Assembly (NCBI GenBank): GCA_964419545.1
Contig: CAYQQU010000019.1
Location: forward strand, 1 to 64,000
Source: CAYQQU01 sp964419545
Lineage (GTDB): Bacteria > Bacteroidota > Bacteroidia > Chitinophagales > Saprospiraceae
DNA: 64,000 bases
Direction of reading: 5' to 3'
The notes under the pieces were generated by a model. The model made no database searches and was not told where the DNA came from. It saw only the letters and a list, made by a program, of their open reading frames with translations. Positions 1-6,855 of this stretch are shown piece by piece. The position numbers and the translations under genes are program-made. Every line of letters begins with the position of its first letter. The first letter of the stretch is position 1.

Positions 1-354
1 AAAAATACGATGATTATTCCGGGTTTTGGCTATTTTGACCTAAGTAGTTACCTATCTGGAAAGTTTTAAAAAACGGTGTGATACCAACTTTGTATTCGCT
101 TGAAATTCTTGTCATTACTGATTTTCCATAGATTGGCAACTCATTCGCAAGAATTCGATAAAACCAACGTTAAAATGTACTCCCCCTGCCTGCGACACTA
201 TGCTTCTCTACCGTTGTTTCAGCTCCGTGCCGCCATAAGGGCAAAACAGCTCACCAGGTTGGAGCTTGCCTCGGATAGCGAGTTTTGTCACTAAGCCATC
301 GGTAGATTCCATCTACCAACTGACTACTCCTTCCTATCACCACCAAGCGATCCC
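1..354. other. gene-free left edge
   Basis: No convincing gene is seen in this stretch. The 64-codon frame at 100-294 on the plus strand has no family resemblance and no clear initiation context. Bases 298-317 hold a short hairpin (GGTAGAT, three bases, ATCTACC) whose sequence recurs almost exactly at 51351-51373. The remainder may be the end of a repeat or a decayed element, but that is only a guess. Confidence 0.4.
298..317. repeat. short palindrome, copy 1
   Basis: ATCGGTAGAT is followed by TCC and ATCTACC, giving a 7-bp perfect stem. The 20-base block differs by a single base from the left 20 bases of the palindrome at 51351-51373. It lies downstream of the minus-strand gene that ends at 355, so it may act as a transcription terminator, although no long T-run follows on the minus strand. 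Confidence 0.4.
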
Positions 355-1011
355 CTAATTTTTTTGACACCCCGAATAATGCGCTGCCTCCCCGACCAGC
401 GATCCGGCATTTGCTTGGGAGGACAGCCAAAGGGCTACCCGGCAACCCATAGGGCTGTCGCGCGTTTCCAGCACCAGATCCGGTTGTCGGTCGCCGTCCA
501 GGTCGCCCAGCCATCGGATGTTGCACTGGACGATCCATTCGGGCCTCGACTGGCTGAGGCCGGCGTCGACATAGAGGTGGGACCGGAATAGCGACTGCCG
601 GCAGTCGCCGTCGGCAATCCAGAGCCGGTAATCCCTGATTTTGACATAGATGTCCTGGTCCAGCGCGGAATCGTCGACCTCGCGGCCGGTGGCAAACAGT
701 TGCACTGGCCGGCTGCTCCACGGTATCGTCAACGTATCCCCGGGAAATAACATTGCCGGTTCGGGCGCGCCGCCGGGCGCCGGGGCATCCGTTGGCGCAT
801 CCAGACTGCCCCAGATATAAAATAGCGGCGCCGGCGCGCTGGTATCAGCCCGATGGAATGACACCAGGCGACTCAGGCCTCCGCCAGTTGGATACACGCC
901 GGTAACCGTCTCCGGTAAATCACGGGGTGGAGGGCCGTCGGACGGCCAGAAAAAACGGGGTTCGGTGCCCAATTTCAAAAGGATGAGAACCGGAAGTAGT
1001 AAGCGAAGCAT
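355..1011 (-). CDS. secreted protein with FG-GAP-like motif
   Basis: Predicted exported protein of about 218 residues, function unknown. The ATG at 1011 gives a hydrophobic N-terminal signal segment (MLRLLLPVLILLKLG); the frame could also open seven codons earlier at a GTG. Near the C-terminus the motif DLDGDRQPDLVLE resembles the calcium-binding loop of FG-GAP/VCBS beta-propeller repeats, preceded by a second Asp-rich stretch (IADGDCRQSLF). Only one clear repeat is present, so a full propeller is unlikely. It is followed by the gene-poor window edge and is separated from its upstream neighbour by a palindromic element at 1078-1238. The family is not recognised; export and the Asp-rich loop are what can be seen. 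Confidence 0.6.
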   Translation of the reverse strand: MLRLLLPVLILLKLGTEPRFFWPSDGPPPRDLPETVTGVYPTGGGLSRLVSFHRADTSAPAPLFYIWGSLDAPTDAPAPGGAPEPAMLFPGDTLTIPWSSRPVQLFATGREVDDSALDQDIYVKIRDYRLWIADGDCRQSLFRSHLYVDAGLSQSRPEWIVQCNIRWLGDLDGDRQPDLVLETRDSPMGCRVALWLSSQANAGSLVGEAAHYSGCQKN

Positions 1012-1077
1012 CGGTTTTTTCACAAAAATCACACATCGCCCGAAAAATTCCGAGCTGCCGATAATTAATTCTTGATA

Positions 1078-1238
1078 AGGGTTGTGTGAAAAATAACTTA
1101 TAACACTTGGCTGCTTCTTTTGGCGCTATCCTTCGTTAAAAATACTCGCCGTAGCGATGGCTATGCCTGCGCTTTTTGCCTTGTCTAGCGCCAAAATAAG
1201 CTACCCAATTATTCATAACTTATTCTTCACACAACCCT
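1078..1238. repeat. MITE-like palindromic element (single copy)
   Basis: The ends form an imperfect 26-27 bp inverted repeat: AGGGTTGTGTGAAAAATAAC at 1078 and its near complement ending at 1238 (AGGGTTGTGTGAAGAATAAG when read from the other side). A second nested inverted pair lies inside (CTTCTTTTGGCGCTA against CTTATTTTGGCGCTA). The 161-bp element has no coding capacity and lies between two minus-strand genes. The structure fits a MITE or a REP-like element. No second copy was found in this window. Confidence 0.6.
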
Positions 1239-1249
1239 AAAGGATCAGG

Positions 1250-1963
1250 TTAGAGTTGCATGGCCATTCGCACTGCAAGGCCTGCCGCCAGATAATCCGA
1301 CCTGACCCGCACGTCCTGCCAATCGCCCCGAATGAAGTGGTACTGGGCGCGGGGCTCCAGCACTATTGCGAAACGGGACGATAAGCGGGCTTCAAGGCCG
1401 GCGCCGGCGAGCAGCCCGGGGGAGAAGGTATCGTAATCCACTCCGCTTTCGCCGGTGGATGCGGACGCTCCGTCGGCGCTATCCGTTTTCCTCACATTGC
1501 TCTGGCTTAAGAAAAGACGGGTAGCGGCGCCCGCGGTGAGGAAAACGCGGATCTTTTCGCCCTTGACGGGAAAATAGCGCAGGCCCACCGGCCATTCCAG
1601 GTATTCAAAAACGGAGATAAAGGTCGCCTGAGAAAAAGGTGCATTGGAGGGAGCGGTAGGGTCGAATCCGCCCATGCCATCGTGCTGGGCGCCCCATCGG
1701 AATTGATCGGACTCGCTCCTATCGCCCGTATTGGCGTAGCCAAAGCCGGTAAAAAGCGCCCAGCGGGGGTGCAACTCACGAGCTGCGTGCAGGGCCACGC
1801 TGTAGGAAAAACGGGGTTGCTCTTCGTAATTGACCTGGGCGCCGTTGCCGGATACTTCACCGGAGAGGTTGGGAAAAAAGTCGACACCCAACTGCCAGCC
1901 GGACTGAGCGGATGCCAGGGTGACGAAAAAGGGGAATAAGCCAAGTAACAGTAGGTTTTTCAT
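1250..1963 (-). CDS. outer-membrane beta-barrel protein
   Basis: A 237-residue protein with a clear signal peptide (MKNLLLLGLFPFFVTLASAQ) and alternating hydrophobic/aromatic strands throughout, for example the segments around YSVALHAARELHPRWALFTGFGY and AGLEARLSSRFAIVLEPRAQYHF. It ends in a short strand with a C-terminal hydrophobic residue. Size and pattern match the PorT/outer membrane beta-barrel families of Bacteroidota (about 200-240 residues). Substrate or partner is unknown. It is monocistronic: a strong hairpin (1986-2018) separates it from the respiratory cluster upstream, and the palindromic element at 1078-1238 follows it. Confidence 0.7.
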   Translation of the reverse strand: MKNLLLLGLFPFFVTLASAQSGWQLGVDFFPNLSGEVSGNGAQVNYEEQPRFSYSVALHAARELHPRWALFTGFGYANTGDRSESDQFRWGAQHDGMGGFDPTAPSNAPFSQATFISVFEYLEWPVGLRYFPVKGEKIRVFLTAGAATRLFLSQSNVRKTDSADGASASTGESGVDYDTFSPGLLAGAGLEARLSSRFAIVLEPRAQYHFIRGDWQDVRVRSDYLAAGLAVRMAMQL

Positions 1964-1985
1964 CGGCTTTTAGTTTTCAAAACGC

Positions 1986-2018
1986 CGATGCCTCCGGCAG
2001 CTATTGCCGAAGGCATCG
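1986..2018. terminator. probable bidirectional terminator
   Basis: Arms 1986-1999 and 2005-2018 pair with one mismatch (GATGCCTCCGGCA against GATGCCTTCGGCA) around a five-base loop. A T-run follows on both strands (TTTT at 2020-2023 on plus; GCGTTTTGAA on minus). On the minus strand it would end transcription coming out of the oxidase cluster before the beta-barrel gene at 1963. Confidence 0.55.
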
Positions 2019-2038
2019 ATTTTAACCCTTGCGGATGC

Positions 2039-2202
2039 TAACCCGGATTATTCATGGCTTCTTCGTCATGACGATTGTCCGGCTTGCGTTCGCACAGGAG
2101 GGCGACACGGAGGCGCCCGCCTGCTGCTGGCAGATACGGTGAGTGAGCGGGGCAGAATGGCAGCCGGCAATAGGTTAATCCATGAATGAATAATCCGGGT
2201 TA
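2039..2202. repeat. MITE-like element, copy A
   Basis: The left end is TAACCCGGATTATTCATGG and the right end (2180-2202) is its complement, with an extra four bases (ATGA duplicated). The interior of about 120 bp resembles the element at 24696-24858 (shared TCTTCGTCATG, CTTGCGTTCGC, AGGCGGGCGACACG-like words). A further degenerate end copy (ATCCATGAATCATCCGGGCTA) runs from 2203 into the stop codon of the next minus-strand gene at 2221. The element is non-coding, and no target duplication was identified with certainty. Confidence 0.7.
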
Positions 2203-2220
2203 ATCCATGAATCATCCGGG

Positions 2221-2469
2221 CTAAACCTCTTCCTCCTTACGCCGGTTCCGCCACCAGAAATACGCGATGCCGCCGATGATCAGGTAAGGCGTCGCCAACA
2301 TGTACAGAATACCATTGTTCAATCCTTTACCTTCCGTGCCCCCGTTCTTGAGGTTGCTTTCGGCCGACATGCGGCACATCGGGCACTGCGCCGGCAGTTC
2401 CACCGGCGTCATTTGCAAAGCAAACAGCAAACCGAATAGAGCGATGAATTTCTTTATCTTACTTGTCAT
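2221..2469 (-). CDS. small CPMC-motif membrane protein of oxidase cluster
   Basis: An 82-residue protein with a signal peptide (about residues 1-27), a CPMCRMSAESN motif just after the predicted cleavage region, and one C-terminal membrane helix (about 52-72) followed by a positively charged tail (RNRRKEEE). It is the last gene of the respiratory cluster, 28 bases after the DUF420 gene. Small proteins of this form accompany oxidase genes in Bacteroidota; that statement is from memory. A CxxC-type pair on the outer face could handle copper or thiols. This role is inference, but it is notable because the SCO-like protein encoded nearby lacks its copper cysteines. Confidence 0.7.
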   Translation of the reverse strand: MTSKIKKFIALFGLLFALQMTPVELPAQCPMCRMSAESNLKNGGTEGKGLNNGILYMLATPYLIIGGIAYFWWRNRRKEEEV

Positions 2470-2497
2470 AATATTTATTGTTTAGCGCCACCCCAAA

Positions 2498-3073
2498 TTA
2501 ATAATAAGGCATCAACATCAGATAACAGACCGGCCCGGTAACCGCCACGTAAAACCATACCGGCCACACCCATTTCGCCATCCGTTTGTGGCGCTGAAAC
2601 TGTTGCGTATACGCCCGGATAAACGTAAAGAGGATAAACGGCAGGATCACCGCCGCCAGGGTGATATGGCTGATCAGCAGCACCAGGTACAGGGTACGCG
2701 TACCGCCGAGCGCCGCCTTCTCCGCCGCGTCCACTATCCCGTCCTGGTTGGCGTCGCCGAAGAGCGTCGCGGGAGTGGTAAAGTGGTAAGCGACGTACGA
2801 CAGCAAAAAGAGGACCGACAAGCCCATCGCGACGTAGATGGCGCGCCGGTGGGCTTCGATATTGCGTTGTTTAATAAAGTACAAGGCTGCAACCAGCACC
2901 ACCGCCGTCAGCGCATTTACCGTGGCGTGGAAGGGCGGCAAAAAACCGAGATCCCAGCCGGCGGGCAGGCCGATCTTCACCTGCCGCATCAGCCCCACCA
3001 GCAGCAAAACGATCCCGGTAATGATCCAGGCGCTGATGTTCAGCTTCTTCTCCAGTTGAATATTGTGCTCCAT
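2498..3073 (-). CDS. DUF420 membrane protein (CtaM-like)
   Basis: A 191-residue protein with five predicted membrane helices (around 13-33, 48-66, 79-98, 127-151 and 167-188). The order and motifs (PPFHATVNALTAVVLVAALYF near residues 46-66, and HRRAIYVAMGLSVLFLLSYVAYH) match DUF420. The Bacillus member YozB/CtaM is needed for maturation of caa3/aa3-type oxidase. It lies ten bases downstream of the SCO-like gene, within the oxidase operon, which supports an assembly role in the cytoplasmic membrane. An inserted loop (TPATLFGDANQDGIVDAAEKA) looks like a dockerin/EF-hand-type calcium loop (DANQDGIVD), which is unusual for this family. Confidence 0.8.
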   Translation of the reverse strand: MEHNIQLEKKLNISAWIITGIVLLLVGLMRQVKIGLPAGWDLGFLPPFHATVNALTAVVLVAALYFIKQRNIEAHRRAIYVAMGLSVLFLLSYVAYHFTTPATLFGDANQDGIVDAAEKAALGGTRTLYLVLLISHITLAAVILPFILFTFIRAYTQQFQRHKRMAKWVWPVWFYVAVTGPVCYLMLMPYY

Positions 3074-3082
3074 TTTCGATTG

Positions 3083-3757
3083 TTACTTTTCTTTTTCCCG
3101 CTTAAAGACCAGGTCGCGCTCGGGCGCCCGCGGGATGATCATTGCGATATGCTCCACCAGGCGCCTGACCTGGCTTTCCTCTGTTATGTCGTAATAGTTG
3201 CGGATGGTCAGCGAAGAGTCGGCCAGCGCCAGGTACGGGTTGTCCCGAAGTTCGGTTCCTGCGTCCAGCGGCAGCCGATAGCCTTCCCGCGCCAGCTTTT
3301 CGAAAGCCGGCAGCTCGGGTGGCAGGAAATGGCAGACGTCCTCGTCGGTCAGCCGGTGCGTAGCGGCGAAGCGCAGCAAGGCCCTCGGCGTATCGGCCAG
3401 GGTATCCGTCCCGTGCACCAGCATCTTGAAGTTGTTGCCTTCACCAAACTGATCGAGCAGCTTGGACAATACCTCGCCGTAGCGATCGGGGCGTTCTTTT
3501 TCAGCGGTGGTCAGAAAAGCCGCCACGACCAGCTTTCCCCGCAAATCGCCTTTGGTGAGCAGGGAATCGTCGGCGGTCGTCAGCTCAAAATCGGGCGCCT
3601 CGCCGTACGTCTTCAGCTCTTCCATCGCATCCAGCCGGTAATCCAGACCGCGCTGCAGGTAGTACCACGAGCCGAGCGGCAAGCCCACCAGGAACAGCAA
3701 TAACGCTATGGTTTGCAGGATCTTATTGTTTCGCTTCTTATCGTTCGGCACTGTCAT
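3083..3757 (-). CDS. SCO-like protein lacking copper cysteines
   Basis: A 224-residue protein with an N-terminal membrane anchor (QTIALLLFLVGLPLGSWYYLQRG) and a thioredoxin-like domain resembling SCO1/SenC: APDFELTTADDSLLTKGDLRGKLVVAAFL, then a helix, then VHGTDTLADTPRALLRFAATH. Active SCO proteins have CxxxC right after the beta strand, as in FxxCPxxC; here the position reads FLTTAEKERPD. The distal copper-binding His motif is also not evident. Copper delivery by the usual ligands is therefore unlikely, and the gene may have a structural or regulatory role in oxidase assembly. The ATG at 3757 is preferred to an upstream TTG. It sits between subunit IV and DUF420. Confidence 0.7.
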   Translation of the reverse strand: MTVPNDKKRNNKILQTIALLLFLVGLPLGSWYYLQRGLDYRLDAMEELKTYGEAPDFELTTADDSLLTKGDLRGKLVVAAFLTTAEKERPDRYGEVLSKLLDQFGEGNNFKMLVHGTDTLADTPRALLRFAATHRLTDEDVCHFLPPELPAFEKLAREGYRLPLDAGTELRDNPYLALADSSLTIRNYYDITEESQVRRLVEHIAMIIPRAPERDLVFKREKEK

Positions 3758-3917
3758 TCGTTCTCTTTTGTTGTAGAACAAAGGGGCAAAGGGAAAGTTG
3801 TGAAAATAAACAGGCGGTCAGGTGACCGCCCATTATTTTTTTCCGCAATGTATAACATCAGGACCGTCACCGGCATCGCGTGCGTTGACTGCAGGTAGGG
3901 ACGGCCGTATTTGATCG

Positions 3918-4337
3918 CTACTGATCCAGGCGATAGGTGGTGCGCTCCAGCAGCATACCCTGCAGGTTTTCTGCGCTTTCTTCCACTTTTTCCTGGTTCT
4001 TCTCCTTGATCAGTTCGCGGCGTGCGCCCCAGGAGCCGCCTTCCTGCAGGAAAGCAATGATGGCCCATACGAGCAGCAGCGTGGGCAGCAATACGCTCAT
4101 CGCCAGTCCGCGCACTTCGTACTTCATGTGCATGAAGTACGAGATGATGTAATAGGCTTTGTACAGGCTGAGGCCGATCATGACCGGATACATGACCAGG
4201 CGCGGCAGGTAGAAGCCCTCGATGATATGTCCGTTGCCGACCAGCGCGATCGCCACCTCTATCAGCGTGACCACTGCCAGCAGGATCAGTCCTTTAACGA
4301 CTACTTTTTTGCTGTCTTCGTAGCTAAGATGCTCCAT
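3918..4337 (-). CDS. cytochrome c oxidase subunit IV (prokaryotic type)
   Basis: A 139-residue protein (from the ATG at 4337; a TTG nine codons upstream is less likely) with three predicted membrane helices (about 17-36, 48-66 and 79-99), followed by a charged 40-residue tail. The segment SLYKAYYIISYFMHMKYEVRG is typical of the prokaryotic COX4/CyoD-like family, which stabilises heme-copper oxidases. It follows the two subunit III genes, as expected. The tail rich in Glu and Lys (LIKEKNQEKVEESAENLQ) would lie outside the membrane. Confidence 0.85.
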   Translation of the reverse strand: MEHLSYEDSKKVVVKGLILLAVVTLIEVAIALVGNGHIIEGFYLPRLVMYPVMIGLSLYKAYYIISYFMHMKYEVRGLAMSVLLPTLLLVWAIIAFLQEGGSWGARRELIKEKNQEKVEESAENLQGMLLERTTYRLDQ

Positions 4338-4370
4338 TGTATGATGGGTTATGCGTTTTGACAATGTTGT

Positions 4371-5243
4371 TTACAGCAGGTAGAATACCAGGAATACGAA
4401 GACCCACACCAGGTCGACGAAGTGCCAGTACAAACCGATCTTCTCTACCATTTCGTATCCGTTGCGGCGCTCTACGTAGATGCCGCTCGCGGCGTTGATC
4501 GCGATGATCAGCAGAAAGACGACGCCGGAGAATACGTGGAACCCGTGAAAGCCGGTGATGAAGAAGAACAGGGCGCCAAAGGCTTTCGGACCGAACTCCT
4601 GCTTCCCGATCTCGCCGCCTTCCGATACGTAGCGACGCTGCACCCATTCCGACTCGCCGGTCTCCTCGTTGGCGTGCTTGTGAATGAGATAAGTATCGCC
4701 GGCTTCGAAGGTTTCGCGCTGCGATTCCGATTCGTAGGGATGGCCGTGATCGTCGTCCAGGTATTGCCCGGAAACGAGGTGGGTTCCGAAGGGGTTGGTC
4801 GTCACTGACATATGCTCGTGCGCGATCAGCGTATTCCATTCGTAAGCCTGGCAGCCGAGGAAGGCCGCCCCGCCGAGTACCGTCATCAGCATCCAGAAAA
4901 CGACGCCGTTCTTATTTTCGCGATGCCCTTCCTGTACGGCGCGCACCATAGTCACCGAACTGACGATCAGAATAAACGTCATCAGGGTAACGAAAAGCAG
5001 CGGCCACTGTCCTTTAAGGCCGGGAAAAGCGGAAAATACAAAATCGGGTTTGGGCCAGGTCGGCATACTGAAGCGGAGAGCGCCGTAAGCGATCAGGAAG
5101 CCGGCGAAGGTGAAGGCGTCCGACAACAGGAAATACCACATCATCAGCTTGCCGTAACTCGCCCGGAAAGGCTGAGTACCACCTGACCAGTCGTCCTGTT
5201 GATTCTGCACGTCGTGCTCCGTAATGGTATCGGTCGTAGCCAT
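4371..5243 (-). CDS. ctaE: cytochrome c oxidase subunit III
   Basis: A 290-residue heme-copper oxidase subunit III with helices around 30-55, 75-100, 110-130, 195-220, 230-250 and 268-288. Family hallmarks include GALFFFITGFHGFHVFSGVVFLL and the C-terminal YWHFVDLVWVFVFLVFYL, which contains the conserved His. Between the third and fourth helices there is a hydrophilic insertion of roughly 60 residues (HEHMSVTTNPFG to SEGGEIGKQEFG), rich in His, Asp and Glu, that shorter relatives lack. It lies 25 bases after a second subunit III-type gene, and both belong to the caa3-type oxidase operon. Confidence 0.92.
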   Translation of the reverse strand: MATTDTITEHDVQNQQDDWSGGTQPFRASYGKLMMWYFLLSDAFTFAGFLIAYGALRFSMPTWPKPDFVFSAFPGLKGQWPLLFVTLMTFILIVSSVTMVRAVQEGHRENKNGVVFWMLMTVLGGAAFLGCQAYEWNTLIAHEHMSVTTNPFGTHLVSGQYLDDDHGHPYESESQRETFEAGDTYLIHKHANEETGESEWVQRRYVSEGGEIGKQEFGPKAFGALFFFITGFHGFHVFSGVVFLLIIAINAASGIYVERRNGYEMVEKIGLYWHFVDLVWVFVFLVFYLL

Positions 5244-5267
5244 TGGTTCTACTGTATTTTTGTTTGT

Positions 5268-5858
5268 TTAAGATTGCAGTACGAAAAACAAGAGCAAATA
5301 TACCCAAAGAAAATCCACAAAGTGCCAATACGTAAGCGTAAGTTCAAAACGCAGCTTGCGCGGCCCCGTCACGCGGAACGGCAGGGCGAATGCATGGATC
5401 AGCGCGATGATCAGCGCGGCGACGCCGCCCAGGATGTGCGCGGCGTGCACCCCGGAGATCACGTAGACGAAGGAGCCCGACGGATTGGTGGTCAGCTCCA
5501 CGCCGATGGACGCCAGCGCCAGCCAGCCCTGGTATTGCAGCACCAGAAAAGCCAGGCCCAGGAAAAAGGTAACGACCAGCAAAGCCTTGTACCATTGTTC
5601 CCGCCCGCGCTTGAAACTCAAGTAAGCGCCGTGCAGCGTCAGACTGCTCAGCAGAATGACGCCCGTATTGAAATAAAAGATGTTGGGCAGGCTGAACTCC
5701 AGCCAGTTGCCGGCCGCCTGCCGTACAATATACGCACTGGTAAAAGCGGCGAACATCATCAGAATGCTCGCGCAAGCCACCAGCAGGGCAAATTGCTTGG
5801 GATGTATCTTACTTCTGCGGTATTCTGTCGCCACCGTAGCTTCCATATTTCTTTGCAT
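5268..5858 (-). CDS. second heme-copper oxidase subunit III family protein
   Basis: A 196-residue subunit III homologue with five to six membrane helices. The first segment KIHPKQFALLVACASILMMFAAFTSAYIV and the C-terminal ELTLTYWHFVDFLWVYLLLFF, with its conserved His, are typical. Its ATG overlaps the stop of heme O synthase by one base (TAATG), suggesting translational coupling. Paired long and short subunit III genes are common in Bacteroidota oxidase operons (from memory). It probably contributes to the same oxidase complex as the 4371-5243 product. Confidence 0.88.
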   Translation of the reverse strand: MQRNMEATVATEYRRSKIHPKQFALLVACASILMMFAAFTSAYIVRQAAGNWLEFSLPNIFYFNTGVILLSSLTLHGAYLSFKRGREQWYKALLVVTFFLGLAFLVLQYQGWLALASIGVELTTNPSGSFVYVISGVHAAHILGGVAALIIALIHAFALPFRVTGPRKLRFELTLTYWHFVDFLWVYLLLFFVLQS

Positions 5859-6763
5859 TAAATTTTATCAATAAAGAGCGCGATCAATGAAAAAGGGATG
5901 TACATAAACGAGTAAAACATCAACTGCAAAGCCGCTTTGCGATCATTGCAACGATAAAAACGCCATCCCAGACCGGCATAAGCCATACTCAACAGTACGA
6001 CCGCCAGGGCGGATATCCAGCCCGTAGCGCCCAGCCAGTAAGGCGTCAAAACCACCGGGATCAACAGCAGACCGTAAAGCGCGGACTGCAGGCCGATGCT
6101 GCGGTGAGGACCGCCGTCCTGCTCCGGAATGATCCGGTAGCCCGCCCGCCGGTAATCGTCAAAACCCAGCCAGCCAATCGACCAGAAATGCGGGAACTGC
6201 CAGAAAAACTGCACCGTAAACAGGGCGATCGCCAGGGTGCTGATGTATCCTTCCGCCGCTACACAGCCGATAAGCACGGGCAGCGCGCCAGGTATCGCTC
6301 CCACGAAAACCGCCGCCGGCGTAATGCGCTTGAGCGGGGTGTATACAAAAGCGTAGCTGACCAACGCCAACATACCGAAAAAGGCAGCCCATGGGTTGAA
6401 CAGGGCCAGCAGGGAGATGCCGACCAGGCTCATAAAGCCGGCCGCCAGTACGGCCTCCGAGATCGACATGCGGCCGGCGGCCAGAGGCCGGTTCTCCGTC
6501 CGCTTCATCAAGCGGTCGTAGTCTTTTTCCAACACCTGATTGAGCGCGTTCGAAGCGCCGGTAACGAGAAAACCGCCGATCGCCAACACCAGCAGATTGA
6601 CCAAGTTGATCCTGCCTTCCGGCGCGGCGATCAGGAACGCCATCACCGAAGAAAACACGACGGTGAGGGTGAGCCGGAGCTTCACCAGCAACTTGTAGTC
6701 CAGCAGTTTCTGTCCGAACAGGCTGCTTACCGTTATTTCTGCGCTTTTCACTTTGTCCGACAC
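5858..6763 (-). CDS. ctaB: heme O synthase (protoheme IX farnesyltransferase)
   Basis: A 301-residue UbiA-superfamily prenyltransferase that adds a farnesyl group to heme b to make heme O for the oxidase. The first Asp-rich motif is clear: NALNQVLEKDYDRLMKRTEN followed by RPLAAG, about residues 86-112. The second region GWLGFDDYRRAGYRI is also present, with eight to nine membrane helices overall. The frame opens with GTG at 6763; the next Met is about 40 residues inside, past essential sequence, so the GTG start is preferred. It lies between subunit I and the subunit III genes in the oxidase operon. Confidence 0.94.
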   Translation of the reverse strand: MSDKVKSAEITVSSLFGQKLLDYKLLVKLRLTLTVVFSSVMAFLIAAPEGRINLVNLLVLAIGGFLVTGASNALNQVLEKDYDRLMKRTENRPLAAGRMSISEAVLAAGFMSLVGISLLALFNPWAAFFGMLALVSYAFVYTPLKRITPAAVFVGAIPGALPVLIGCVAAEGYISTLAIALFTVQFFWQFPHFWSIGWLGFDDYRRAGYRIIPEQDGGPHRSIGLQSALYGLLLIPVVLTPYWLGATGWISALAVVLLSMAYAGLGWRFYRCNDRKAALQLMFYSFMYIPFSLIALFIDKI

Positions 6764-6855
6764 CTCGTCTGTTCTTAAGGAATGGGAGGCTATCCGCTGT
6801 ATTTCCGGCTAGCCTCCCATCAGGTTTTGGTTATTGATTGCTGTGCTATGGGTGG

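Noticed and set aside
2588..3703. 371-codon plus-strand frame
   Set aside because: It lies antisense to the DUF420 and SCO-like genes, has basic low-complexity sequence without family features, and is a product of high GC.
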